Assembly: GCA_030522415.1 (NCBI GenBank)
Contig: CM060109.1
Coordinates: 38,313,392 to 38,377,391 of the forward strand
Reading direction: 5' to 3'
Length of the DNA: 64,000 nt
Source of the DNA: Channallabes apus
Lineage: Eukaryota; Chordata; Actinopteri; Siluriformes; Clariidae
Of the stretch, positions 10,049 through 23,519 are shown one piece after another. The notes below the pieces were generated by a model. That model searched no databases. It saw nothing but the letters and a program-made list of their open reading frames with translations, and was not told where the DNA came from. The position numbers were made by a program, and so were the translations under genes. Numbering within the stretch: position 1 is the stretch's first letter; each line of letters begins with the position of its first letter.

Positions 10049-13000
10049 GAATATTGAATTTTGAATTAAAAAAATTATCCATAATAAGCAAGCCAGAGGT
10101 GACGGTGACAAGATAAAAACTCCATGTGACTGCATGAGGAAGAAACCATAAAACTTTAAAGGAGTCAGACACAAGGGAATTCACCTTTATTTGGGAGACA
10201 TTTAAGTGTGAATTCAAGTAGGCAATTCCATTTCATAACTATGTGCTATACAGTATAATCAAAAAGTATAATTAGGAAATCCATTACAGTTTTAACAAAG
10301 TCTATATTGTTTTCATTATCATCTGTTCAGATATTTCAAGTACTTAAAAAAAAACATTTATCCAGGGACTTAAGGCTGGGCCTTATGGACTATATTGAGC
10401 CCTCTTAAAAACAGACTGCATTGGCACAAATAAAAAGTGGTGGGGCATAACTAGGTACAGTTACTTCATAACTTTCTGCATGAATTTTTACAGTGGTTGA
10501 AAGAGATCTAATGTTTTAACTGTCACTGCATTTAATCCATTTTTGGTATACTGCAATAACATCTAGCTATTGCTGTATGCATATAGTATCTCATTTTAAA
10601 CAATTAAAAGGTCACCTTCAGTTTTTTATAAATATAAATAATGTTTATTTTGTGTTCGATATGGCTTAAATACTGTAAGAATAACATTGTATATCATGTT
10701 GTATATACTGTACATATTGTATTAATGTTTATTTATAAACGATCCACTAACGTGAATATGAATCTAGTTAAAAAGGCATGCCATGCTCTATGTTACTTGC
10801 TTCTGAAAGCTTAACACAAACTGATATAACTTTGTAAAATACAACAACAAAAAACACAGCTGTGAAAGGTTTATGCATTGCACTTTAATGCACAGTTTGG
10901 AAATATATTACAGCAGAACTGTCATTGAAACAAATATGAGCAGACCAGTGTGTTTCTCTTTGTGCTCAGCTTTGTTAAAAAAGCTTTTTTTTTTTTTTTT
11001 TTCCTTTTGCAGCCATCAGACCGGTTTGTTACACATAACTACTATCTGTTTAATGCATTATTATATGTGTGCAGTTACATACCATTACATTCTGCTTACT
11101 TCATTGTGATCCATGTAATTTACAGGTATGTAATGTCCACCAGTAATGTTTAGCTGCACTAAAGGTATGCATTCAGTATACATGCACACAAGTTTAAGGC
11201 AACACCAGGCTGGCATATCGGAGTACCTTATCCACATGAACCGATAAACACAGTACTCTACACACTACATCTAATAAGTTAAAGCGAAGCAGACACAAAT
11301 AAAACTACCCATCTTCCATAAATCTGAACATATTTGTAATTAAAGGGAAAAAAAAATAAAAACTCTAAAATGTCAGGTTCAAAATCAATAGAAATCAATA
11401 GAACATTAGACATAATAAGGATTATCATATATGCAACTGAGATAAAGGCTACAATAAATGCATCAAGTGTGTTCAAGCTCGGAAAAATGGCATGCGTTGT
11501 GAATTACCTGCGAGATAATGATTTAAACCCAGTTACAGGGCTTGTATTAACTACTGTACCAACTGCTGAGCACAATTTTACACACTTACTCAAAGTTGAC
11601 TTGCTGGAGATAGATGAAGGAAGCAAATGTACCCTCTAAGGGTGTATGGACATTTTAAACAGTACAGGGCACATTTCATTTTAGTTCTGTGTGCTAGCAC
11701 ACCTGCTTAAACTGATCTTATCAAGACCCTGACTAACACTCCCACACTGCCATAAGCATTAAGATCCAGACAGTGTTTTTACTGGAATACTATAAATGTC
11801 CCAAACACTAAAGCACATGAAGCATTCCCTGAAAAAAATTTCTAACCAATATTTTTCAATGTATTCCCATAATGCCATGCTAGCATATGTCAGGTTTAAC
11901 ACTGTAAATTATTTGAGAGCAGTGAGAGTTGATGAATTTAAAATTAAATAACAATATAATAGAACAAAGTGGCCACTATCCCTTTCCACTGTCAGGTTGA
12001 ATGTTAGTGTGATTTCCCACAAACTGATAATCAAACAATAAGCTAGTTGTGGATATCTCTTTTCTCTCTTTTATAGTAGTGTACACTGCATTGCACAAAA
12101 TAGCATGTTCTTTTAGTGTTTCTCAAAAGCTTTGACTTCCTGAAGAGAAATGTAGCCAAGCAACAGAAAACGGAAAACCTAGAGGATTAAAACAAACTTA
12201 AATGAATTTACAGTGCTGTCGTCATCCTGTACTCTTCCTAGTTCAGATGCACTGAGCTGGAGTGTCCTCACAGCGGACAAAAGGCAAGGACAAGGTATAA
12301 AGGCGCTGAGCTGAAAAAAAGTGCTCATTAAGGCACTAAGGTCGGATAAAGTTTAAAGCTAAAGAAGTGTTTAAATACTCTGATCTCGTGCCTGAAAAAA
12401 AAAAGCCTTCAGGACTGGACGCTTCACTGGAGACAACAATATATCCCTGCAATGTAATAAACATAAATGTCAATTAAGATTGCACAAACTGAATTAATCT
12501 TGAAATTATTGTTAAATAATTCAATAAACTAGTGGGTGGACCGTTGCAACAATTAAAATAAAAAGGTTTTAAAATTATTAATTATTTATGAATTATTGTA
12601 ATGATTATCATCAAATATGATATACTATAATCAAATATTATTTACATTTACTGGTATTACTGAAAAAAAAAACGTACATAGGGTTTATTGCAAAGTGATT
12701 TCAACAAATTCATATCAACAAAACACTTCTATATATTTCACACCCACTTGAATGTCACCAACGGAGTGCTGTGTTAAACTGTGTTAATAGCTGATTTGCA
12801 TTTTCAGTTTGTGCTCATTAACATTTAAATAAAATATAAATTTCTCCCTCTTTTCCATTGACTCTTTTTTCCCCTCTATCTTGATAACTACAGCTAGCCA
12901 AATTCTTTTGTACTGTATGCCTCACTGTTATATTACCTGAATAAATAAATGTGTTCAATATAAATTATATTTAAAAGCACCTAAACTATCAAATATAGGG

Positions 13001-13152
13001 CCATATGCATATTTGTAAATAAAGCATGAATGAGAGGGCTTTTGCTGATTTAGATATTCCATCAGATGTAAATGAATTTGTACATCATTCTGTGACTTTG
13101 AGTCTGCATTATTTTCTAAACAAATTTGAATAGTAAATGCTATAATACTTAC
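10049..13152. other. Region downstream of cobll1; possible 3-prime UTR or missing last exon
   Basis: No confident exon. Two good minus-strand acceptors (poly-T followed by CAG) lie near 12,385 and 12,306. The second opens a 43-codon frame containing SAVRTLQLSASELGRV that only loosely resembles the spacing of a WH2 motif, and I do not call it. AATAAA-type signals for the minus strand (TTTATT on plus) occur at about 12,683 and elsewhere, so this stretch may hold the cobll1 3-prime UTR. Confidence 0.3.
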
Positions 13153-13290
13153 TCAGAGGCAGTGAGCAGTAGACCCACTATTTGAAGAGAGATTGGGCAT
13201 TCTTTTTTTCCACACCTCTTCGGACTCATCAACTGGAGAAACATAGGAGTCACTGCTGCTCTTCCTCTGTCCATGCTCACTGTCCACATC
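13153..13290 (-). CDS. cobll1: cobll1 last exon found (exon 12), with stop
   Basis: Acceptor GTACTGTATAG. It reads [20 protein letters not shown], then [16 protein letters not shown], and ends CL-stop. The entry phase is 0, matching exon 11. The TGA stop is the last codon before a strong GTAAGT donor at 13,152, so splicing there would leave the stop intact and place an intron directly after it. A weaker internal donor (GAAGAG/GTGTGG) about 48 nt upstream would skip the stop. The WH2 module of the family should lie at or beyond this point but is not visible. Confidence 0.7.
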   Translation of the reverse strand, partial: DVDSEHGQRKSSSDSYVSPVDESEEVWKKRMPNLSSNSGSTAHCL

Positions 13291-16200
13291 CTATACAGTA
13301 CACACACACATACGTGTTTACAAAGATGTGGACTAACATACCTTTTTGTTATGTTCCTCATGGAAGAATGATACAGCTATAATATAATAATTAATGCACA
13401 TAAATCATACACCGATCAGCCATAACAGTAAAACACAAAATATTATGTCCAGTTTTGGTTTGGTTCCCCTTGTGCTACCAATATGGCTCTTGTCCCTCAG
13501 GACACTCCACAGGAACTCTGGGGGTGTGCTGCAGTGTCTGGTACCAGGATGTTAATGGCGGATCCTTTGGGTGATGTGGGTTGCACTGTGGGGCATCCAC
13601 TGAGTGGTGGATGTCCTATGGGTGGTTTTTGATTATGGGAAATTTTGAAGCCAGAACAACAACATTGAACTCCTTGCCTGCTAAGCCCCATATGCATCAG
13701 GCTGTGATGTACTGATTTATCTGATATCTTTTTATCAAAGCCAGCGTTGACTTTTTTCAGCAATTTGTGCTACAGTTTTTCAACCTTCTTGATGTCTGCA
13801 TAAACAAAAACCCAAAGAGAAAACCATACTCACCCTGAAAGAAGGTATTTCAACAAGCTCATCTGTCTCTCTGATTGTACACCGTTTAGTCAACGCCAAA
13901 GGCAACTTGCGGCCACACACAACAGGATTGTGGGTAAGCGACTGAGATCTCTTGACTGCAGAATTGACAGCCTGGGCAAATCGTGATGGTGTGGATGAGG
14001 TGAATGGCTTTGGTGCTGAAAAAGTCCGGAGCTTTTCCAGAGTCAGGCCAGCAGGTGGTAAACTCATTTGGCGTGGCAAAACTGAATGTGCGGATCCACT
14101 AAACACTTCAGTCTTACTTGGGGAAGAAGACAGACTAGACTGTAACATTTTCTCTTGCTTTAGTGGAGATATTGGTGGAGTCTTGTGCTGTTCCTTTGTA
14201 GTCTTTTTCTCCTCCTCCCACTGGATAGGTGGTGGAGGAAGGGGGAAGACATCTTCTGTAGGCCCATGGAAATTCTCCCTTTGTGGGCTACCTAGAGGCT
14301 CTTTCTCCTCACTCAAACTCCTACTGCGCACTACTGCCGAGCTGACGTAACCTCCAGGAATTCTTTTGTGCTGTGGTATACGGAAAGAAGCGGGTTTGGG
14401 CCTGGTCGCAGGTGGAATTTTCTTCTCCTTGGGCTGAGAGTTATAAGAGGAGTCTGAAGGAGAGCTTACAGTTGGGGAAGTGGATGGAGAGAGATCACTG
14501 GCACTGCCAGACCTGCACTCAACCCTGGTGGGAGATGCTGTTGCTGGTGCTGTTGGTTTTTTGTTTAAAGACTCCACATTTACTTCCTGGATTCCAGGCA
14601 CACTGGTAGACTCAAGCGTCAGCTCTACTTCAAAGAAGCGTAGATTGTCCAAGGATCTTGGAGGCACAATAGTGTAGGTGGTCATACCTACTTTGGGGAT
14701 GTATTCGCGAGTTAGTTCATTTGAGGGCTTAGGCTTGGAGTCAGAGGCAGGAAGGTACTGTAAGCTTCCATGTTTAGTTCCTGAGGAAATCTGCGTAGAT
14801 TTTTGATTTTCACAACTGGGGGTCTGCATGGATTTTGGCCCTTCAGGGAGGCGAGTATATGTGAATGCCTGTTTATCAAAGCTTTGAGTAGAGTTTGGGT
14901 AAATGTTTTGAGCTTGGGGCTCTTCTGTAGATGTGGCTAAGTCTCTTTTTGGGCTTCCTAAGGTTACAGGCGTACATACAATTGACTCAGGGGTAGGGGT
15001 AGACTCATTACAGCTGTATATCTCTGTTTGAATTTCAGTCTGTGTCTGACTTGCATTGGTTCCAGTAAAAGAAATGTTTGGTGTTGTTTGTACTGCAGCT
15101 GCCGCATAAATGGGCTTAGGAGGAGCCTGTGGCTCTGCTTGCTGGGTGTGTATGACCATGTTTATGGAATCCTGAGCTGCAACCATTGGTGAAGTGCTCT
15201 TTTCCTTCATTGCTGTGGAACCTTCAGCAGTTAAACATGCCATTTCAGTCTTCTCAACACTGGCTGTATAAGAGTAAAGAAATTAAGAAACTTGAGCAGT
15301 CAGACAAAAATGACACTTTATTGCACTTAAATTTAATATAATTACTTTGTTAATTTTTTTTAAATCTTTTTTAAATCTATGTATCTGTATGTGAGTTCTT
15401 AAAGAAAATGGAGACACAACACACCATTGTTTGTTGACTGTAATAGAGCATCGGAATCAGCCTCTGGCTGCTTACTTTTCAACTCAGAGTCTGCAGCTAG
15501 TCTGTCAGGACAAAATATCATGTAAAGGTTTAGAAACCCAAGCACCAAACCTACAGACAAAAATTAAAAATAGTCTTATGCTCAAAACTGTCGTACTTGC
15601 CATCTGTGGTCTGATCAGGTGACACTTCTTCTGGGTTCTCCCTAGATGGAGCTACACTTTCCATCTCTGTATCCTGAGTCAGGGAAGCAGTTTCTGCTCT
15701 GCCTGAGTCCAGAGAGACATCAACAGAGAGGTTGACACTGCTGTCGTCCTCTAGAAGCTCTGGCAGAGGACTCAAGCTCTCCGGACTGGAGTTTACATGA
15801 ACAGCAGGGTTGTCAGAAACCATAAAACACTCTTGATTTTCTTGGATCTCCTCAGGAGTCGATGGCAATCCTGCAACATTGCGGTAAATATTATTACATA
15901 ATTCCCTAAGACAGGTTCAAATCCAAATGTTACCCGAAAATACCTGGGTTAAGATAATTACAGCATTGTACAGCATAAATACAAGCTGATACCAAGCTCC
16001 AAAATAAATACACTCAAGACAACTCAGCACATCACCACCTCTTCCCAAAACCTGCCACATGCTCAACTTCCTTTTATAGTCCACACCATCACACATAAAA
16101 TGAAGCCACGTTCTCAGACATGTTCACAGAACATGAGGTCTTTTGTTCACTTTGCTCACCACATGCTTCAAAGCCTTGCATTGTAGGCGCCAGTCTGATT

Positions 16201-19200
16201 GGTTCTTGTGTATTTGCACTTCTGTACACCAGGTTGTGAAGGGAAAACAAACATTTGAACGCTGACACAATGAGCTCTTTTGAATAAGGTATAGATACAG
16301 CCCTAGCGTCTTTAAAAGTTATTAGAGTTTTGTTTGAGTAAACAGAGTGAGTAAACATGGGTGGGTGTCTGCAATGCCAGTCAAATGTCGCCTCTTATGA
16401 AAATACCGCTACTGGTAAACCTTTCTAATATTATAAATTATTAGATTCTCTAGCAATAGTGTTTTTTCCCCCCTCATGCTTCCAAGCACTTGATCAGATC
16501 ATTAAAATAGTATGAGGAGCTTCTTTAACTTAATACCGAGGCAAGGGCTGTCTTTACTCTGATTTTCATTTTCTCTCACAGTAGGCTCAATGGCCATTTT
16601 CAGCATGGGTTAATAAAGAGATATGTATTCTGCTCCTCAGCGGTGTCTTGGAACAGCTTACATAATGGGCTGATGGGAGTAGTATTAGTGTGAGAGTGGA
16701 GCAGCCAGGCCAGAGTGCTGCTGTGCCACACGGTTCTTCAGAGTGAGTGGATCGCTCTTAATTAAGACATCTCACTTGCCTGCGCCAGCCGTTGCATTCA
16801 GCACTTCAAGGGCTGTCGCTGGGGACTGGAGTGCAGTAGCAGTCAAAGAGAGAGCTTCTCTCTGCAGAGTGCTCTATGATCTCTCTCTCTCTTTGGAGTT
16901 GTGGATTACCATGGAAATAGATAGCTGCAGCCAGAATCTGGGCTTTACTTTCTTTTCTTTTTTTGTTTCTTATTCTTTTCTATCTAATTTATTCCATGCT
17001 TTTGCTTTTCTTCTACAATTTTAATCTCATTTTTTTGTGATCAATCTCATTCTTTTTCCGGTCCATCTCCCTTAATTTTTCTTTGCCTTAGTCCATGCCT
17101 CCCTTTCCTATTCTTTAAAGCTGATTATTGCTATCAGCAGGGAATAAGACAGCACTGGAGACACAAGCAATCAGAAACAACTGCAAACTTTGCCAATTCT
17201 TAATTATTGGGCCTTTAAAATCTACTGCTGAACTACTGGAAGATAAATCATACTCTAATACAATGGGGAAAGGATATGAAAATGTAGCACACATACAGAA
17301 GAAGTGCAAATTGAGGAGTAAAACATTGTGCTGCAGAAAAAAAAATCAATAGCATTTTAAAGACAAAGACTGCTACAATCAGTAATATTTAATTAAAGTA
17401 AGCCTAAGTATGTTAACTTGTTAAACAGACAGAGAAATATGGGACCAAACAGCTATAAACCTGCCTGGCCACTTGACAATTCCCAAAATTTTTTCAAGAG
17501 CTGTTGAAACTTAATTAGGACACCTTAAAAAAAAAAAAAAAAAAAAAAGCTGCAGGATGACGATGAAGAATGCTCGGACTGGGGTTTCAGTGCCAAATAT
17601 AAGACAAAAACAAGAACTTCATGGCCAGATTCCAAGATAAACTCATCTTTTGAACCATCAAAGATCGTTTCGAATATGGTCGAATATGCCAAAAGCCAAA
17701 AGATTTTGGGAGGCAGTTCTATGAACTGATGAACCTGAACTGGAACTATTTTGACAAATGGACCCTCCTGTATAATCAAGCATGTTGGTGGGTCATTTAT
17801 GATATTGAGATGTTTTTCTGCTGCAGAAATCATGGATTGCCAGAAATTCCAGGCCATTTAAAAGAATAACATGATGCCTTTTGTTGAGAAATTGAACATT
17901 AGTGATGACTAGACACTCCAGCAAGACAATGATTCCAAGCACACCTCCAAATCAACCAAAGATTGAAATGGATCTTATATTGTCCTAGAGTGGCTTCTTG
18001 TGCCCTGGATTTAAATCCCATTGGGATTTAAAAAAGGAATTTGCAGCACAGAAGCCGTCAAACATGAATGAAATGGTGACTTTTGCATGTGAAGATCGAG
18101 GAAAGATTCCAATGGTGAAGTACAAGAAGCTTGTCACCCCCAGCCCTCAATTAAATAAGCAAGTAAGTAAATAAATAAATAAGCTTATTGAAAAGTACTG
18201 AAATTGTGGGTTGAATGGTAAATCAATATGACTCTTTAGCAAGGTTTTTTTTTTTTTTAACCTAATTTTACATCGCTGTAAAGTCTTTGTCCTGAGAGAG
18301 GTTGAATATTTTTATTTTTATCTTTGCTACTGTTCATATATGAAAGCAAACTCAGAGTATCTTCTCTCATGTCTCAAGTAGCTGCCTTTTTGTGGTTATA
18401 AATGATGAGCTGATTCTGTCTGTAGTTTCAAATCCCTGATTAAGATGCAATTACTCCCTAAAAGCTAAACCCTTGTCCCATGTGGATACTTTTTGCTGAA
18501 AGGATTGTTATCGCATCGAAGCAAAACAATGCATTTTTACAAGAAATCTTTGGCACTGGGGCTCTGGATAATCAAGACATTTTGATAAGTTAAACATTCA
18601 TGGTTACAATAAGAGCCCTTAGTTGTGAGACTAACCATATTAAGAAATATGGAAATCATAGTAAGAAATCATATTAATAGTCAATTAAAAGACAGGGTGC
18701 AGCTTTTCTCACAGGTTGGTCATACTATGGTAGTTTATGTATGCATACTGATGAGCACCCAATAAGGCTGATCTAATTAAAAAATGTAAATGTATTATTA
18801 ACTACTAATTATATGAGCAGTCAGCTTGTTAAATACATGTGCCTGGCCATCACCAATAAAGACAATTTTGGTGTGTTCAACAAATGGAGTCACATGGCAT
18901 TCTGAATCAGAAAAATGCAATCTGAAAATAAATGCTAATGTTTTCTTTAGTTTTTTTTGTAACACCTTAAACCGTCCCACAGTCAAGAGGTTATGTAGAT
19001 ATATTAACAAATTCACTTATACTATACCAAGGTTGAAAGGATGTATGATTTAAAACGTTGACAAGTAGTTTCTTTGCTGTAATTTTTTGGGTGGACTAAA
19101 AAGCTTTCTAAACATAATGCAAGTAAAACCTTGTTTAATTAAAATATTTTTGACTGAAGGAAACTGGAGAAACTGCAAGCTCAGAAATTGTAGGTTTCAT

Positions 19201-21160
19201 GAATTTTAATGAAGCTTGAAAACTGTGATTTTATGATATCACAAAACGAATACAGTATGTAAGCCATATTGTATTTTCAAACATGGACACCCTTTTTAAA
19301 ATAGGTGGAGGATACAGTGGCTTGCAAAAGTATTCGGCCCCCTTGAACTTTTCCACATTTTGTCACATTACAGCCACAAACATGAATCAATTTCATTGGA
19401 ATTCCATGTGAAAGACCAATACAAAGTGGTGTACACGTGAGAAGTGGAACGAAAATCATACACGATTCCAAACATTTTTTACAAATAAATAACTGAAAAG
19501 TGGGGTGTGCATAATTATTCAGCCCCCTGAGTCAATACTTTGTAGAACCACCTTTTGCTGCAATTACAGCTGCCAGTCTTTTAGGGTATGTCTCTACCAG
19601 CTTTGCACATCTAGAGACTGAAATCCATGCCCATTCTTCTTTGCAAAACAGCTCCAGCTCAGTCAGATTAGATGGACAGCGTTTGTGAACAGCAGTTTTC
19701 AGATCTTGCCACAGATTCTCGATTGGATTTAGATCTGGACTTTGACTGGGCCATTCTAACACATGGATATGTTTTGTTTTAAACCATTCCATTGTTGCCC
19801 TGGCTTTATGTTTAGGGTCGTTGTCCTGCTGGAAGGTGAACCTCCGCCCCAGTCTCAAGTCTTTTGCAGTCTCCAAGAGGTTTTCTTCCAAGATTGCCCT
19901 GTATTTGGCTCCATCCATCTTCCCATCAACTCTGACCAGCTTCCCTGTCTCTGCTGAAGAGAAGCACCCCCAGAGCATGATGCTGCCACCACCATATTTG
20001 ACGGTGGGGATGGCGTGTTCAGAGTGATGTGCAGTGTTAGTTTTCCACCACACATAGCGTTTTGCATTTTGGCCAAAAAGTTCCATTTTGGTCTGATCTG
20101 ACCAGAGCACCTTCTTCCACATGTTTGCTGTGTCCCCCACATGGCTTGTGGCAAACTGCAAACGGCACTTCTTATGGTTTTCTGTTAACAATGGCTTTCT
20201 TCTTGCCACTCTTCCATAAAGGCCAACTTTGCGCAGTGCATGACTAATAGTTGTCCTATGGACAGATTCCCCCACCTGAGCTGTAGATCTCTGCAGCTCG
20301 TCCAGAGTCACCATGGGCCTCTTGGCTGCATTTCTGATCAGCGCTCTCCTTGTTCGGCCTGTGAGTTTAGGTGGACGGCCTTGTCTTGGTAGGTTTATAG
20401 TTGTGCCATACTCCTTCCATTTCTGAATGATCGCTTGAACAGAGCTCTGTGGGATGTTCAAGGCTTTGGAAATCTTTTTGTAGCCTAATCCTGCTTTAAA
20501 TTTCTCAATAACTTTATTATTTTATCCCTGACCTTTTATACTTTATCCCTGACCTGTCTGGTGTGTTCTTTGGACTTCATGGTGTTGTTGCTCCCAATAT
20601 TCTCTTAGACAACCTCTGAGGCCATCACAGAGCAGCTGTATTTGTACTGACATTACTGTAGATTACACACAGGTGCACTCTATTTAGTCATTAGCACTCA
20701 TCAGGCAATGTCTATGGGCAACTGACTGCACTCAGACCAAAGGGGGCTGAATAATTACGCACAACCCACTTTGCAGTTATTTATTTATAAAAAATGTTTG
20801 GAATCATGTATGATTTTCGTTCCACTTCTCACGTGTACACCACTTTGTATTGGTCTTTCACGTGGAATTCCAATGAAATTGATTCATGTTTGTGGCTGTA
20901 ATGTGACAAAATGTGGAAAAGTTCAAGGGGGTCGAATACTTTTGCAAGCCACTGTAACTAGGTAAATATTACACTATAACATGTCTGCTAAAAATGTTAC
21001 TTAAGTAAATATATCATGTATCAGTAATTTAATTGAGCAGTTTTATTGTATTTTATTTCTACTTCACTACACTTCTGCATGGAGTTGTCTTACAAGACAA
21101 GTTGTCTTGTGTGTAGCATTCAAGGGCTAATATCAACACCTACAGTACTGCATATTATAC

Positions 21161-21198
<38 letters not shown>

Positions 21199-23487
21199 CC
21201 TTTACTGTGATGAAGGCTAACACACTCTTAGTACCTGTGATACTTAAGTACGTTTGAAGATAAGTACTGTAGTTTTGCACTTTTTAGAATTGTAAATGGA
21301 GGACCTCCCCTTTTGCTAGAAATATTTTACCTAGGATAAGTACATAAGTCTACATAAGTCTACAGTATTTTACCTAGGATAACCTTTTAGTTTACCTGTA
21401 CTCTACTGGATTTGTTTGTTTTTCTCACCTCTTCTTATAATTATAACATCAACACAAATTTTATAATGTGGGACTGAGTTATTTTATAATAAGAGTTGTA
21501 TAGTTTGTTAATATTTGACTATGAACCCCACTCCTTAACCAACCTTATAATATAAACGATACAAGCAATCAACATATAGTTTTCACACAAAAATAATGAA
21601 AAACAAATACTCTCTGGAAAAAAAATACAAATATTGATATGCACATATAATTAGACTAGTTAAATGAGAGAAGTAAGCATCATGGAAAGATATCCACTTT
21701 CTGTCATATACCTACTTCTGCACAGTCAAGTCTTTTAAGTGCTTAATACAGTAATGGAGAAATTACTTTACACTTTATTTATTTACTTTACACATTAATT
21801 TAATTTTCATCTTATTATATGCAAAATTATAAATTTAGTAATATTGGTAAGAACATATTGTATTTCAGAGTACAGTATAAAATCATAGTATGAAATTACA
21901 TGAGTAATTATTTTAATTTATTATTGGAGGTATTATTTGACAATGATCAGCCGTAATATTAGCAGTTGAATTAAATAACATTGATTATCAATTATATACC
22001 AGTAAACTGGTGCCAAAATCAAGGGCGCACAAGGCCACCCAATGCCACCCAAGGCTGGCCCCGTCCTGACCAATTCCACAGAAAAGCAAATGCAGCACAA
22101 ATAAGACATGACAAAGAAAGTCAATTCTGGCCACAAAAAAAAAGTATCATAACATCGAGTACAAACTCCAAACGCCCCAGATTGGCCAACCTCACAACCT
22201 ACAGCATCCAAAGGGTCCACTGCCAACTTACAAGTGCCAGACACCACTGGAACTACAGTCAGGGGCCAGAGCCACCCCAGCAGCACAATGGCAACTTAAA
22301 ACCAAAAAAGGTCATTTTAATACTAATGGTTTTTTGCTCATGCTAAAAGTTATGGCTGTCTGGAACATTTATATGTATAACAATTGGCAGCTGCCCTTAT
22401 CCAGAAGAACTTACATTTAACTCGTTATACATTTGAGCAGTCAATGGTTACGAGCCTTGTTAAAGGGCCACACAGTGGTAGATTAATGAGACTGGGGTTT
22501 GGTTCTGTGATGTCTTGCGCATTGAGCTACCTCTGTACCTCTGTCCAGATGATATCAGAGCGCTATAAACTGTTTGATTCTGCTTGAATAGAGTATGCCC
22601 ATTACTGTTCTCTAACAGCATAGTTTGAACAGTAATTCTGGTCACAAGGTTTCGATTGATGCGATTATGTTTCACATAAATGGATTCAAATGTGTGATAA
22701 AGTTAAACCAGGACTTTTGATTGTGCAGAATAACAGACCATGATTATAAGAGCAAAAACTGCCTATATTTCTCTACATAATCCCCAGGTACACTAGTGCA
22801 CTTATCCCAGGGTTTCACTAGTGCTTGGATACCATCGAGAAATATTTCTCAGAACTGCCTGCTTTAGGTCTGAAACTCTGGGCTCCCAGGAACTCTTTTA
22901 ATGATCCTAACATGTGGAAAGTGAGGTCAGGACTGTACAAGTCAAGATCATCATTCACGAACATACAGCCTTCTTTTAACTGTTTCAAATGTTTTACTGT
23001 GACTAAGTGTCTCATCACCGTATTGTTCTTCAAGTCTTCTAGAATATCAATTGTTGTCTTCATTCACAAGAAAGTTCAACACAAGTTCCTCTTAAATATA
23101 CTGTTGTTTTGCTTCAACACTTCATTTTTCTCCTCATATTGTTCTACAACTAACAAAAGAAAAGAATAAGGATACTGTGTGAAAAGAACTGTATTGCTGG
23201 TTAAAATATAGTCTATGCTGAGAGTTTCTGCTTCTCTGTAAGTAGGATAGAAAGCGCTTACGGTTATTCACAGTCATGCACTAAAGCACCATAATTTAGC
23301 TACAGTAATACACTTTAAATTGATTTTTTTTTGACTAGCATCACCAAAGTTCACTGCATCCACAGTACATGGACCTGCCTAAAATGGCCAGGTCACTATA
23401 GCCATACTGCACAAGCCGGTGCTCCAGGAGAAACAGCATGTACTTTTAAAAATCTTCACCTTGACCCAGTTGCTGAACCTGTTTTGA

Positions 23488-23519
<32 letters not shown>

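Noticed and set aside
12180..12310. Candidate WH2 exon (SAVRTLQLSASELGRV) after a strong acceptor
   Set aside because: Spacing is one residue off, the glycine and basic LKKV-like end are missing, and no donor or upstream junction supports it.
13952..14677. Plus-strand frames of 65-132 codons opposite cobll1 exon 11
   Set aside because: Shadows of the real minus-strand coding exon.
16089..16358. 89-codon minus-strand frame as an extra cobll1 exon
   Set aside because: Exons 8 and 9 already join in phase 1; the frame has no good acceptor/donor pair and no COBLL1 similarity.
21933..22346. Open frames of 117-121 codons on both strands
   Set aside because: They overlap each other in a C/A-rich block, lack splice signals or family resemblance, and the minus-strand frame is low-complexity hydrophobic. 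More likely an unnamed repeat.
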